From an uncultured Bacteroidales bacterium (GTDB lineage Bacteria > Bacteroidota > Bacteroidia > Bacteroidales > JAUNSR01): DNA of 64,000 bases. The translations under genes and the position numbers were made by a program. The stretch spans positions 21,442 through 85,441 of the forward strand of contig CAMTON010000003.1 in the NCBI GenBank assembly GCA_947074105.1. The letters run 5' to 3'. Below, piece by piece: positions 44,146 to 53,352 of the stretch (positions are counted from its first letter, which is position 1; each line of letters begins with the position of its first letter). The notes under the pieces are model-generated. The model had not been told where the DNA came from and did not search any database. It was given only the letters and a program-made list of their open reading frames with translations.

Positions 44146-44540
44146 TCACATTTCTACTGTATGCCACTTTTTGATATCTATCTGCTTTTCACTCAACCTC
44201 TCATATTGATTTTCTGTTCCTGTCTGAACATTATAACCGGATTTAATCTGACCATTATTCATCGCATTTTCTTTCATTCGAATGAAAGTAGCATCTTTGT
44301 CGGTCTTAGAATAACTGTTCCTTTTTCCGAGTATATTCTGCTTTTTGTAATATTCCTCAAGTTTTTCAAGATATCTGTCCAACACCTTAATCAGTTTCTT
44401 CTCTTTCTTGTCCGTATCTTTACATTTAACGTTAATCTCTTTTATTTTAGTCCTTAATACTTACGGATCTATACACAAAGTCTCTTCTGATGCAGACGAC
44501 TGATTGTACTGAGCTATTCCATATTCAATTTTGGAAGATA
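44146..44540 (-). pseudogene. Degenerate IS1182-family transposase remnant
   Basis: [43 protein letters not shown] matches the IS1182 transposase core; in-frame TAA at 44461-44463 with open frame continuing upstream (YGIAQYNQSSASEETLCIDP*). Confidence 0.8.
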
Positions 44541-44569
44541 TACATTATCTCATATAAAGATTCCCGGCT

Positions 44570-44672
44570 GATTTTCCTTAGCATTCCTGCCGGTGTCCGG
44601 CCATTCCTTAGGCGCAGGGCGACAAAATTCAAGCCTGAGTTCGGAAACACTCCTGCCGGTGATCACAATAAA
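44570..44672 (+). repeat. GC-rich PAGVR-type dispersed element (copy 2)
   Basis: CCTGCCGGTGTCCGG...CACTCCTGCCGGTG; resembles the element near 12550-12640. Confidence 0.4.
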
Positions 44673-44730
44673 TCTGACGAATAAGGAAAGCAGACTTCTT
44701 AAAAACAAAATTCTGACAGCTTTCGTTTTT

Positions 44731-44764
44731 GTCGGTTAACCTGCATATTTTAGCATATATCAAG
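44731..44764 (+). repeat. 34-bp imperfect direct repeat, copy A
   Basis: GTCGGTTAACCTGCATATTTTAGCATATATCAAG; 2 mismatches to copy B. Confidence 0.75.
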
Positions 44765-44794
44765 TACATTTTTACATGGTTATACATTTACACA

Positions 44795-44828
44795 GTCGGT
44801 TAACCCGCATATTTTACCATATATCAAG
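44795..44828 (+). repeat. 34-bp imperfect direct repeat, copy B
   Basis: GTCGGTTAACCCGCATATTTTACCATATATCAAG; 64-bp offset from copy A. Confidence 0.75.
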
Positions 44829-44832
44829 ACAC

Positions 44833-44862
44833 AAAAAAGGGACTGATAAAAATCAGCCCCTT
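44833..44862 (-). terminator. Hairpin downstream of metalloprotease gene
   Basis: AAGGGACTGATAAAAATCAGCCCCTT imperfect stem. Confidence 0.5.
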
Positions 44863-44912
44863 AATTGCTTTGATTCAGTAACCCGGATCTCACCCGCATT
44901 ACACACCACAAA

Positions 44913-46055
44913 TTAAAAAACAATAGATAATGTATATTTTTTCTGATTATTCATCCCGGAATCGTGAAGCATATAATCTGTTAGCCATTCATATTTCTTC
45001 ACTCCGTTATATGTAGCCTCGACAAGAAATATTCCGGTCCTGTCCCATTTATAATCAGGATTGTTGAAAAATACCGAACGTGCATCCAGAGTCTTTGATC
45101 CGGAAGATAATGTAAACTCACGTTTCGGAGTCGAAAGTATGCCGTTACCGTAACTGCCTGACTGAGGATACATTTTAATAACTGCATCTACAGGTTGATC
45201 ACCGCTTTTTGCTTCAACTATAAGTTCATCGGCAAAATCTTCATACATATAATTGTTTATCATACCGGGCACTTTTGCGACACCGGCTTTATTGATAATT
45301 TTCACAGCATAATCGCTCCATTTACTTTCAGAATCCGGAGTATATGTCATATCATTCATCAGGCATGATGTCGGCATGAAACTCTGACCGTTAACCTGAT
45401 TGTTTGCTCCGTTTATTACTTCGGCATAAAGATCTATAACTCCGCGGAAATGACCCAGTTCATGAGTTATGGCACGATAAGTATACTGATCGAAATGATC
45501 GTTGTATTTATCTTTTGCACCGTCGGAAGCATTTATAACAAGTATAGTCCCTATTCCGTCATAATCGCCGCATCCGCCTCCATACTCTCCGTTTTCAGCT
45601 CCCTCATAAAAGAAATCATATATTACGGTGAGCTTAAAGATATTTTTATTCATGGCCGCTACAACTTTGGTATCTGCGCCATTATTGCCCCAGTATGAAC
45701 ATCCCTCGTAAACTATTATATCTTCAAGATCCGGCTGGAAAATATAATTGCGAGCCAGCTTTTCATTTCCTTTCTGACCACAGCTATTAAACCTTGTATT
45801 AATCTGTTCCCACTGCTCTTTGAGTTTACCCTTAAAGAATGTTTCAGACTGAGAGTCCCACCCTTTCTTATCAATGGCGATCTTTACGTTGATATATATG
45901 TTTTCGCCGTCGTCATAATCGGCTACATATCCTTTTTCTTCCTCTTTTTCAGGTTTGAAAATGTCTTGTTTGTATTTGTCTGCCACATCTTCGCAGCTTA
46001 TCAGTGATAAGCCGCAAAGAAGGGTGAACTGTGATAACATATTCTTTCCTAACAT
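44913..46055 (-). CDS. Lipoprotein with metzincin-like zinc metalloprotease motif
   Basis: Lipobox GLSLISC; HELGHFRGVID (HExxHxxGxxD) followed by candidate Met-turn SCLMND. Confidence 0.8.
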   Translation of the reverse strand: MLGKNMLSQFTLLCGLSLISCEDVADKYKQDIFKPEKEEEKGYVADYDDGENIYINVKIAIDKKGWDSQSETFFKGKLKEQWEQINTRFNSCGQKGNEKLARNYIFQPDLEDIIVYEGCSYWGNNGADTKVVAAMNKNIFKLTVIYDFFYEGAENGEYGGGCGDYDGIGTILVINASDGAKDKYNDHFDQYTYRAITHELGHFRGVIDLYAEVINGANNQVNGQSFMPTSCLMNDMTYTPDSESKWSDYAVKIINKAGVAKVPGMINNYMYEDFADELIVEAKSGDQPVDAVIKMYPQSGSYGNGILSTPKREFTLSSGSKTLDARSVFFNNPDYKWDRTGIFLVEATYNGVKKYEWLTDYMLHDSGMNNQKKYTLSIVF

Positions 46056-46112
46056 AACTTTTTTTCTTATTTTAATTTTATATCATTCCCGTGATTTAAG
46101 ATTCTCCTGTTT

Positions 46113-47789
46113 TTATTCATAAGGAGCTCCGTCAATCAGTTTCGAGCGGTTAAGTTCCCATCGCGGAACAGGTACCCAATATAATTTTTCATTATTAAAG
46201 ACACGTGTAGAAATTACATTGTCGGTCCAGTATCTTTTCACAGTAGTGCCGTCTTCATTAAGATATTTCCAGATAGAAACTCCATAAATAGGCTTGCTGT
46301 ATTCTTCTGTCATTCTTTTCCAGCGTCTGAGGTCAAACCAGCGCTGACCTTCAAATACAAGCTCCATCTGTCTCTCATATTCATATTCCTTACGGATATT
46401 CTCACCTGTAGCATCCGGAAGCAAAGCTCTTGTTCTTACCTTATTGATATATTCAAGTGCTTCACCGGTATTTCCAAGTTCAATCTGACACTCTGCATAA
46501 TTCAGATATATCTCTGAAAGTCGCATAAAGAACCATGGAGAAGTATGCATCGTAGTACTGTTTGAATCATATGAAGGATCCATGAATTTGCGCATCGAAT
46601 ATCCCGTATTACTTGCATTCCACCAGTATTCACCACCACCGCTGTCTTTTCCGTTAGGAAGGCCGTCTGCTCCGAAGTAAATTTCTACTTCACGTTTGTC
46701 AGCAGCATAACCCCATTCATCACCGTCAAGAATAAAGGCGGAATAAAATCTGATTTCACGGCCATACCATGGATATGTATCATAATAAGTCTTAAGTTCA
46801 GGATCCGTTCCGTCAGCCATCTGGAATTTATCAACTATATTCTGAGTAGGATTGAAGTTACCCCATCCCTGAAAACCGTTGCCTATTCCGCAGGGTGCCT
46901 GATAAAGAAAGCTCATATTGCTTCCCGAACCGTATTTAGGATCATAAAGCTTCATAAAGATCGCTTCAGGATTTCTTTCGTCATAAAACAATGCGCTATA
47001 TTCATCACTGCTTGAAACAGATTTTAGGTAATATTTGCCAAGATCCATTACATCTTTTGCGGCATTAGCAGCTGCTTTCCATTTTTCATTAGAAGGAGTA
47101 CCGAACAACGGACTTGCCTTATAAAGTAATACACGGGATTTAAGAGCAAGAGCGGCTCCTTTGGTTGCACGTCCGAAATCTTTTCCTTTTGAATATTCCA
47201 GAGGGAGAAGTTCAGCGGCTGCATCACAGTCACGGATTATGAAATCAGCGACTACATCAAGATCCTGACGTGTTTTGTCGAATGTAGCATCAAGAGAATA
47301 GGTATGGTCTACAATCGGCACTCTTCCGAAAAGAGAATAAAGCATATGATAATTCCAGGCTCTCAGAAAAAGGCCCTGACCTTTCTGATGGTTTCTGTAC
47401 TCTTCATCACCCGGCACGTCATCAATCCTTTCAAGAAACAGATTGATCTTACTTATATACTGATAATAGGAATACCACGGATCCCACATAGTATCATCCC
47501 AGCCGATTGCCGGATTGTCGCAAGAAAGAAGACCCTGTGTCACATTTTCCGATCCATAGGTATGTTTCTGATAAACCTCATCTGTATAATGGGCAAAACG
47601 TGTCCCTTTCATATTTTCAGCCCAAAGGTTCATATACTGAGCGTTCAGATATGTTTCAGAAAGTGCCAGATCACTCCAGACAGCGTCATCCGTATATGAA
47701 TCAAGGGGTTCCTGGTCTAATATATCGAGGCAGGAGGTCATACCTACAGCCGTGATCGCAGTTGCTATATATAAAAATATCTTATTCAT
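46113..47789 (-). CDS. SusD-like outer-membrane lipoprotein
   Basis: Lipobox TSC; LDILDQEPLDSYTDDAVWSD; YLNYAECQIELGNTGEALEYINKVRTRA; YERQMELVFEGQRWFDLRRWKR. Confidence 0.95.
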   Translation of the reverse strand: MNKIFLYIATAITAVGMTSCLDILDQEPLDSYTDDAVWSDLALSETYLNAQYMNLWAENMKGTRFAHYTDEVYQKHTYGSENVTQGLLSCDNPAIGWDDTMWDPWYSYYQYISKINLFLERIDDVPGDEEYRNHQKGQGLFLRAWNYHMLYSLFGRVPIVDHTYSLDATFDKTRQDLDVVADFIIRDCDAAAELLPLEYSKGKDFGRATKGAALALKSRVLLYKASPLFGTPSNEKWKAAANAAKDVMDLGKYYLKSVSSSDEYSALFYDERNPEAIFMKLYDPKYGSGSNMSFLYQAPCGIGNGFQGWGNFNPTQNIVDKFQMADGTDPELKTYYDTYPWYGREIRFYSAFILDGDEWGYAADKREVEIYFGADGLPNGKDSGGGEYWWNASNTGYSMRKFMDPSYDSNSTTMHTSPWFFMRLSEIYLNYAECQIELGNTGEALEYINKVRTRALLPDATGENIRKEYEYERQMELVFEGQRWFDLRRWKRMTEEYSKPIYGVSIWKYLNEDGTTVKRYWTDNVISTRVFNNEKLYWVPVPRWELNRSKLIDGAPYE

Positions 47790-47812
47790 TTTCAGGTATT
47801 TTTAAACAGTTA

Positions 47813-50800
47813 TTAGAAAGTGATATTAGCTCCGAAAGTAAACATACGCTGAAGAGGATAACTAAGGACTCCGTTAGAGTTGATAGCATAACCGCTGTCA
47901 TTTTTTGTTGTTCCGGCTTCCGGATCTCCGATTTTGAATTTATCTATTGTAAACAGATTATTTCCGTTAACATAGAAACGGGCTCTTTCGATACCGATGT
48001 TTTTTGTCCAGGATTTTGGCAGTGTATAACCTACCTCAACTGATTTCAAACGAAGGAAATCTGCATCGCGAAGCCACCATGTTGAGGCAGAACCGTTCCA
48101 TGTATCACCATAAGTCTGCTTGATAAATGCTTTAGGCCATTTCGCGTTAATGTTTTCTTCGGCAGTATTGTCGGTACGCCATCTTCCGTCATAGAAATCA
48201 ACCGCCATATTCATTGTAGGCTGCACAAGCTGAACGGCTTTTGCCTGTCCCTGGAAGAAAAGGTTAAGGTCGATTCCTTTCCAGCTTCCGTTAAGAGTGA
48301 ACCCATAGATAATTTTCGGAGTAGCAGTTTCATCGATACGGATCGCATCATCCCATGTAATTCTGCCGTCACCGTTAGTATCTTTATAAATAAGGTCGCC
48401 CGGTTGTGCTCCGTCAATATGAGGAGTGGCTTCGACCTGATCCTGATTCTGATATATACCTACTGCTTCATAAAGGATTATTCCGTCAATAGGATGACCT
48501 GTTGTCTTCTGCCATTCCGGTGTACTTGCTGCTTCATCCATATATTTCACTTTGTTTTCAGCATAAGTGAAATTTCCGCTTATCCCCCATTCAAAATCTC
48601 CAATTTTGTTGCGGTATCCTGCTACAACTTCAATACCGGAGTTGTTTACTTTCCCAAGATTTTCCTGAGGAAGACTCATACCTGCGTAATAAGGAATCGA
48701 TGCACTGCGATAGCAAAGGATATCATTTCTTTCTGATTTAAACCAATCGAATTCAAGGCTTAATTTTCCGTCAAAGAACTGAGATGCGAAACCTAGGTTT
48801 GTAGTCTGAGCTTTTTCCCATGTCACAAGAGGATTAGCAACTCTTGCCTGATAAAATCCCTGTGTGATGGCTCCGTCTTCTCCTGCTCCGAAGTAAGCAC
48901 TGTTTCCTGTAAATTTATACTGTGACAGAAACTGATAAGCCGCGATATTGTCATTACCCATCTTTCCATAAGAACCTTTAAGTTTCAGGAAGTTGACAAA
49001 ATCCTTAGCTCCTTCAAAGAAGCTCTCTTCCGAAATCACCCAGCCAAGAGAAAAGGCAGGAAAAAGTCCCCATCTCTGATCTTTGGCAAAGTTCATCGAA
49101 CCATCATATCTCAATGTTACTTCAGCAAGATATTTATCCTTATATCCATAATTCAGACGTCCGAAGAAGTTACATCTTGCTGTTGCATTAGAGTAACCGC
49201 CGTTATCCTTATCCTCAGGAATATTGCTTCCTGCAAAGATTTCCGGAATTGCTGTTGACAGATAGTTAGTTCTGTAGGCCGATAGAGTGCTGTAATTATA
49301 CTGACTTTGCTCATAAGCTGCAAAGGCATCGATTTTATGTTTTTCGGCAAATGTCCTTTTATAACCTATTCTTCCGTTAAGGGTGATAGTGTTATAATAT
49401 GAAGCCCATGTATTAAGGCTGATTTGCCCTGTATCATCTCTTTTGTTTTGATATTCCTGAGACGACCGGTCATAATAATAAAGATCATATGGCTGATTAA
49501 GCTGTTTTCCATAATCAAAATGGAAGTCCATCGCTGCGTAACCTTCAACATAAAGACCTTTTGTAACAACATCAAGATCGATGTGTAAGGTCGGTTTCAG
49601 GTTAAGGATATTATAAGTATATCTGTTATATCCCGGATCATCTGTAACCATGACAGCTGCATTTCTCGTGATTCCGTCATATCCTACTCTTGGTAAACCA
49701 TTAGGAAAATACGGAGCACTTCCCGGAAAAGTGGTAAGGAAATAAGAAAACAGATACGGAGTGGAATATATACCCCGGTTTCTTACTTCCTGACGGCCGA
49801 GGATATCCATACCGAATCGGATAGATTTGGTAAGTTTGGCATCTACATTTGTTACAAACTGATACTGTTTGTAATCCTGTGCACTCTTCTTATATATAGC
49901 GTCCTGCCACATAAACTGAGCAGAAGAATAAAATGATATTTTATCCGTTCCGCCGCTTATTGAAAGACTGTGTTCTGTCTTTCCGGCCCATTCCTTAGCT
50001 ACCTCTCCCCACCAGTCGGTATCAGGATAATTAAGAGGGTCATCTCCTTTAAGATAATGCTGCAGAACATCATCAGAGTAAGTGATTCCTCCCTGTGCAT
50101 GTCGCGGATCGGCATCATATTCATTGACATATGTAGCATACTGATGTGAATTCAGCATCTTCGGAATTTTTGTAGGCTGAGAAATGGAATAACTACAGTT
50201 GTAGTTAACCTGAGTTTTTCCCTCTTTACCACGTTTTGTAGTTACAAGGATTACACCATTAGCGGCTCGTGCTCCGTAAATAGCTGCGGAAGCATCTTTA
50301 AGTACCGATATAGATTCAATATCTTCAGGATTAAGACGACTGAATGATCTGTCTGCAATACCATCGACAACGATAAGCGGTGATGTGCTTCCCAGCGTCC
50401 CCTTACCTCTGATCAGGATATCAGCGCCATCTGCTCCGGGCTCACCGGAACGGGTATTAGCAATAATCCCGGCCGTTTTTCCGGCCAATGTATTACTTAT
50501 ATTAGTTGTAGAGATCTTTTTAATATCATCTCCGGAAATCTGAGAAACAGAACCTGTAAGAGTTGCTTTTTTCTGAGTACCGTAACCAACAACAACAACT
50601 TCATCAAATATTTTGCTGTCTTCCATCAATATCACATTGACGATTTTTTTGTCTCCTACCGGAATTTCTACTGTATTGTAGCCGACATAAGTAACTTTAA
50701 GTATTGATTGTTTTCCGGCAACGTTAAGTGTAAATCCTCCATCAAGATTAGTAAAAACTCCGTTTGTAGTCCCCTTTTCCACAATATTGGCGCCGATAAC

Positions 50801-50995
50801 AGGTTCATTGTTCTGATCTTTTACGATACCGGATATTGTTATTCCATTTTGTTGTAAGACCATGTTTACAGTACTTACTGAAGTTTCGGAGGCTGTAGCA
50901 GTAGGGCTGAAACCCAGACATGCTATCAGAGAGACACAAGAGGTAGTTCTCAATAAACTTCGAGCTGAGAGAGTTCGATTCATGAGTGTTTCCAT
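47813..50995 (-). CDS. SusC/RagA-like TonB-linked outer-membrane protein
   Basis: ISGIVKDQNNEPVIGANIVEKGTTNGVFTNLDGGFTLNV; VVVGYGTQKKATLTGSVSQI; GARAANGVILVTTKRGKEG. Confidence 0.97.
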   Translation of the reverse strand: METLMNRTLSARSLLRTTSCVSLIACLGFSPTATASETSVSTVNMVLQQNGITISGIVKDQNNEPVIGANIVEKGTTNGVFTNLDGGFTLNVAGKQSILKVTYVGYNTVEIPVGDKKIVNVILMEDSKIFDEVVVVGYGTQKKATLTGSVSQISGDDIKKISTTNISNTLAGKTAGIIANTRSGEPGADGADILIRGKGTLGSTSPLIVVDGIADRSFSRLNPEDIESISVLKDASAAIYGARAANGVILVTTKRGKEGKTQVNYNCSYSISQPTKIPKMLNSHQYATYVNEYDADPRHAQGGITYSDDVLQHYLKGDDPLNYPDTDWWGEVAKEWAGKTEHSLSISGGTDKISFYSSAQFMWQDAIYKKSAQDYKQYQFVTNVDAKLTKSIRFGMDILGRQEVRNRGIYSTPYLFSYFLTTFPGSAPYFPNGLPRVGYDGITRNAAVMVTDDPGYNRYTYNILNLKPTLHIDLDVVTKGLYVEGYAAMDFHFDYGKQLNQPYDLYYYDRSSQEYQNKRDDTGQISLNTWASYYNTITLNGRIGYKRTFAEKHKIDAFAAYEQSQYNYSTLSAYRTNYLSTAIPEIFAGSNIPEDKDNGGYSNATARCNFFGRLNYGYKDKYLAEVTLRYDGSMNFAKDQRWGLFPAFSLGWVISEESFFEGAKDFVNFLKLKGSYGKMGNDNIAAYQFLSQYKFTGNSAYFGAGEDGAITQGFYQARVANPLVTWEKAQTTNLGFASQFFDGKLSLEFDWFKSERNDILCYRSASIPYYAGMSLPQENLGKVNNSGIEVVAGYRNKIGDFEWGISGNFTYAENKVKYMDEAASTPEWQKTTGHPIDGIILYEAVGIYQNQDQVEATPHIDGAQPGDLIYKDTNGDGRITWDDAIRIDETATPKIIYGFTLNGSWKGIDLNLFFQGQAKAVQLVQPTMNMAVDFYDGRWRTDNTAEENINAKWPKAFIKQTYGDTWNGSASTWWLRDADFLRLKSVEVGYTLPKSWTKNIGIERARFYVNGNNLFTIDKFKIGDPEAGTTKNDSGYAINSNGVLSYPLQRMFTFGANITF

Positions 50996-51485
50996 ACTTT
51001 TTGAGTGTTAGTTGTTGTGGAATCCGGGAAAAAAGAATACGACAGGGAGTGCCAATGAATTCTTTTCATCGGATAAATGATAATTTGTTAATCTGTTTTT
51101 TATTACGTTAGATGAAGCGAAAAATAAAAGTTCGTTAATTACTGTAGTTAGCCTGTTCTGCAGAAACAGAAACGATAATAATCATCACTTTTTTCAACAT
51201 TTACTTATATATGCCTCGTAGAGTAAAAAAGGCATATTTCAACTTTTTTGGTTTTTGATTGAGACAAATCTAACGTTTTAAGAATGTCCGGAATGAAACA
51301 AATGTCTATATTTTTGTAATTTTTGTATAATTTAAATATAATCCAAAATAAATTCACCTCATTGATTTTAAACACATTACCCACATCATTGGACTTTTAT
51401 TCTATTCTGTTGGACTAAATTTCATTATATTTTTTTACATTCTTTGTATATCAACGGAAGATTAATAAAGTATGTTACTACTAAT

Positions 51486-51540
51486 AAAAAAGCAATAAGC
51501 CTCAATCTGTATTATGCAGATTGAGGCTTATTGCTTTTTT
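51486..51540 (-). terminator. Intrinsic terminator downstream of PI-PLC-like gene
   Basis: AAAAAAGCAATAAGCCTCAATCTG...CAGATTGAGGCTTATTGCTTTTTT. Confidence 0.75.
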
Positions 51541-51609
51541 GAATATATGGAACATATTTTCTGAATATAATAAGAACATATTCAAAGAAAATATTCTGCA
51601 GGTGATTTT

Positions 51610-52761
51610 TTATATTTTTATTTTAACTGCTTTAGATCCCACCTTAACAATATAAACGCCGGAAGTAAGTTTTCCGGAAACTCGTTTCCCAAGCAAAGTG
51701 TATACTTCCGGAATCTGTGACGAGCCGTTTACTTTGACTGTATTATCTTCTATTAATATTTCAAAGTTATCAGTCAAAGGAGTTTCTATATTATTAATTA
51801 CGGCATCGGAATAATTCTTATTGCAATCTATAAGAAACCCTGTCATTTCCGGACCTGAAGTTTTTTCAGAATTTGCAAAATCCATCACTACAACTCCGTA
51901 ATATCCTTTTCCTTTATCTGATAACCATTCTGAAACACGCGGACCTATTTCTTCTGCTATTGTTTCGGGACCTGCCAGGTTAACTAAAGCTGTCGCACTC
52001 GTAAAATTAAAATACCAGCTGTTAGATTCGTCGGAATAAGATTCATTAAAAAGAGAAGTAACGGCTGAGAATTTTCCGTCATAATCAACACCTTTTCCAA
52101 ATCCCTTCGATATATTATAGAAATCCTGAGCTTTGAAAGATGTAGTTACACCGTAATAACTGTTTATTGAATTGGAAAAAGTAGTATTATCTGAAAAACC
52201 GTTGAAAGCACCTCCATAATAATTCCATGTAGGTTTATTACGGTGAAGACATACGATCTTACCTCGTGCGTCATCAAGAGTAGTAGTCGGTCTTAATGAT
52301 TTAAGAAGATAATTCTGATTTTCTTCAGTAGTAAGTGAAACCTGAAGCAGAGAAAGATAATCAGCCTCGGAACCATTATCATGCTTAATGCTCATTATTA
52401 TGGTTTCGCCGGGATTCTCATCAAGAAACTCTTTGCAGTGATCAATCACATCTTCCTGAAAGTAAGTCCCCATTCCTATAATGCCATGACATAATTCCAG
52501 TTTTCCCGAAGATGCCTGCAGGCGGATATCAAGAAAGCGTATTCCTGATTCAAGTTGTTCTTTTATTGAAGCGGTTTGACATTTAGCTGCAAAACCTCCG
52601 CTTGTAGCTCCTGTATCATGCGTGCCTGGAATCGTAAGTCTACATATTTTCGTTTCTCCTTTTAATGAAGTCATCCATGACGATGTGGCAGAAGAAAGAG
52701 AGTCGGCACAGATATTACCGGATATGACTGAAGTCAATAAAATAGTAAAGAGTTTTCTCAT
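51610..52761 (-). CDS. Secreted phosphatidylinositol-specific phospholipase C-like protein with C-terminal sorting-like domain
   Basis: Signal peptide; ICRLTIPGTHDTGA, IRFLDIRLQASSGKLELCHGIIGMGTYFQEDVIDHCKEFLDENPGETIIMSIKHD; C-terminus VYTLLGKRVSGKLTSGVYIVKVGSKAVKIKI. Confidence 0.88.
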   Translation of the reverse strand: MRKLFTILLTSVISGNICADSLSSATSSWMTSLKGETKICRLTIPGTHDTGATSGGFAAKCQTASIKEQLESGIRFLDIRLQASSGKLELCHGIIGMGTYFQEDVIDHCKEFLDENPGETIIMSIKHDNGSEADYLSLLQVSLTTEENQNYLLKSLRPTTTLDDARGKIVCLHRNKPTWNYYGGAFNGFSDNTTFSNSINSYYGVTTSFKAQDFYNISKGFGKGVDYDGKFSAVTSLFNESYSDESNSWYFNFTSATALVNLAGPETIAEEIGPRVSEWLSDKGKGYYGVVVMDFANSEKTSGPEMTGFLIDCNKNYSDAVINNIETPLTDNFEILIEDNTVKVNGSSQIPEVYTLLGKRVSGKLTSGVYIVKVGSKAVKIKI

Positions 52762-52801
52762 GTGTTAATAGATTTATTTGTGTGTTAATATAATTACAAT
52801 G

Positions 52802-52809
52802 TATATTTG
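52802..52809 (+). promoter_or_regulatory. Putative -7 promoter TATATTTG
   Basis: Consensus TAnnTTTG, 36 nt upstream of the HD-domain gene. Confidence 0.5.
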
Positions 52810-52845
52810 TTATTTATAAACAAAAGCTAAGCAAATTTACATAAA

Positions 52846-53352
52846 ATGGAAAATATTAACGACAGATTGGCTGATTTAGTTATCAGTTATTATGCTGAAT
52901 TTCCGAATTTTCATGAAGATATTCTGCATACACAGGAAGTGGCTTGCTATACTCGCATTATTGCATCCGGAGAAGGACTTAGTCAAAAAGAAGTTTCTCT
53001 TCTTGATGCTGCAGCCTGGATGCATGATATAGGTTGCCCCGTTTCAAAAGAAAGATATGGCAATTCTATGCCGGATAATCAGCAAAAGGTCGGCATCGAA
53101 GTAACAGATGAATTGCTGAAAGATTTTAAAGGATTCTCTTCTGAAGAAAAAAAATGGATATCAGATGTGGTGGGTTCTCATCATAATGCAAAATCGGCGA
53201 CGGAACTTTCTTTTCAGCCTTTGTTTGAAGCAGACCTGATTGTAAATATATTGTCGGGATATTATTCTATGGATATTGCTCCGAAACTTTTTAAGACTTC
53301 TGTCAAAACAGAAACAGGAAAGCGTCTGTTCAAAACACTTATAAAAGATTAA
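52846..53352 (+). CDS. HD-domain phosphohydrolase
   Basis: HEDILHTQEVACYTRII...AAWMHDIGCPVSKE...VGSHHNAK metal-binding pattern. Confidence 0.88.
   Translation: MENINDRLADLVISYYAEFPNFHEDILHTQEVACYTRIIASGEGLSQKEVSLLDAAAWMHDIGCPVSKERYGNSMPDNQQKVGIEVTDELLKDFKGFSSEEKKWISDVVGSHHNAKSATELSFQPLFEADLIVNILSGYYSMDIAPKLFKTSVKTETGKRLFKTLIKD

Noticed and set aside
44490-44684. 64-aa + ORF containing PAGVRPFLRRRATKFKPEFGNTPAGDH
   Set aside because: Not accepted as a gene: its 5' part overlaps the antisense IS1182 remnant and it looks like a repeat-derived fragment; kept only as a repeat observation.
44731-44828. Possible one-spacer CRISPR array (34-bp repeats, 30-bp spacer)
   Set aside because: Only two copies with internal mismatches, AT-rich spacer, no adjacent cas genes, and embedded in IS remnants; reported as a direct repeat instead.
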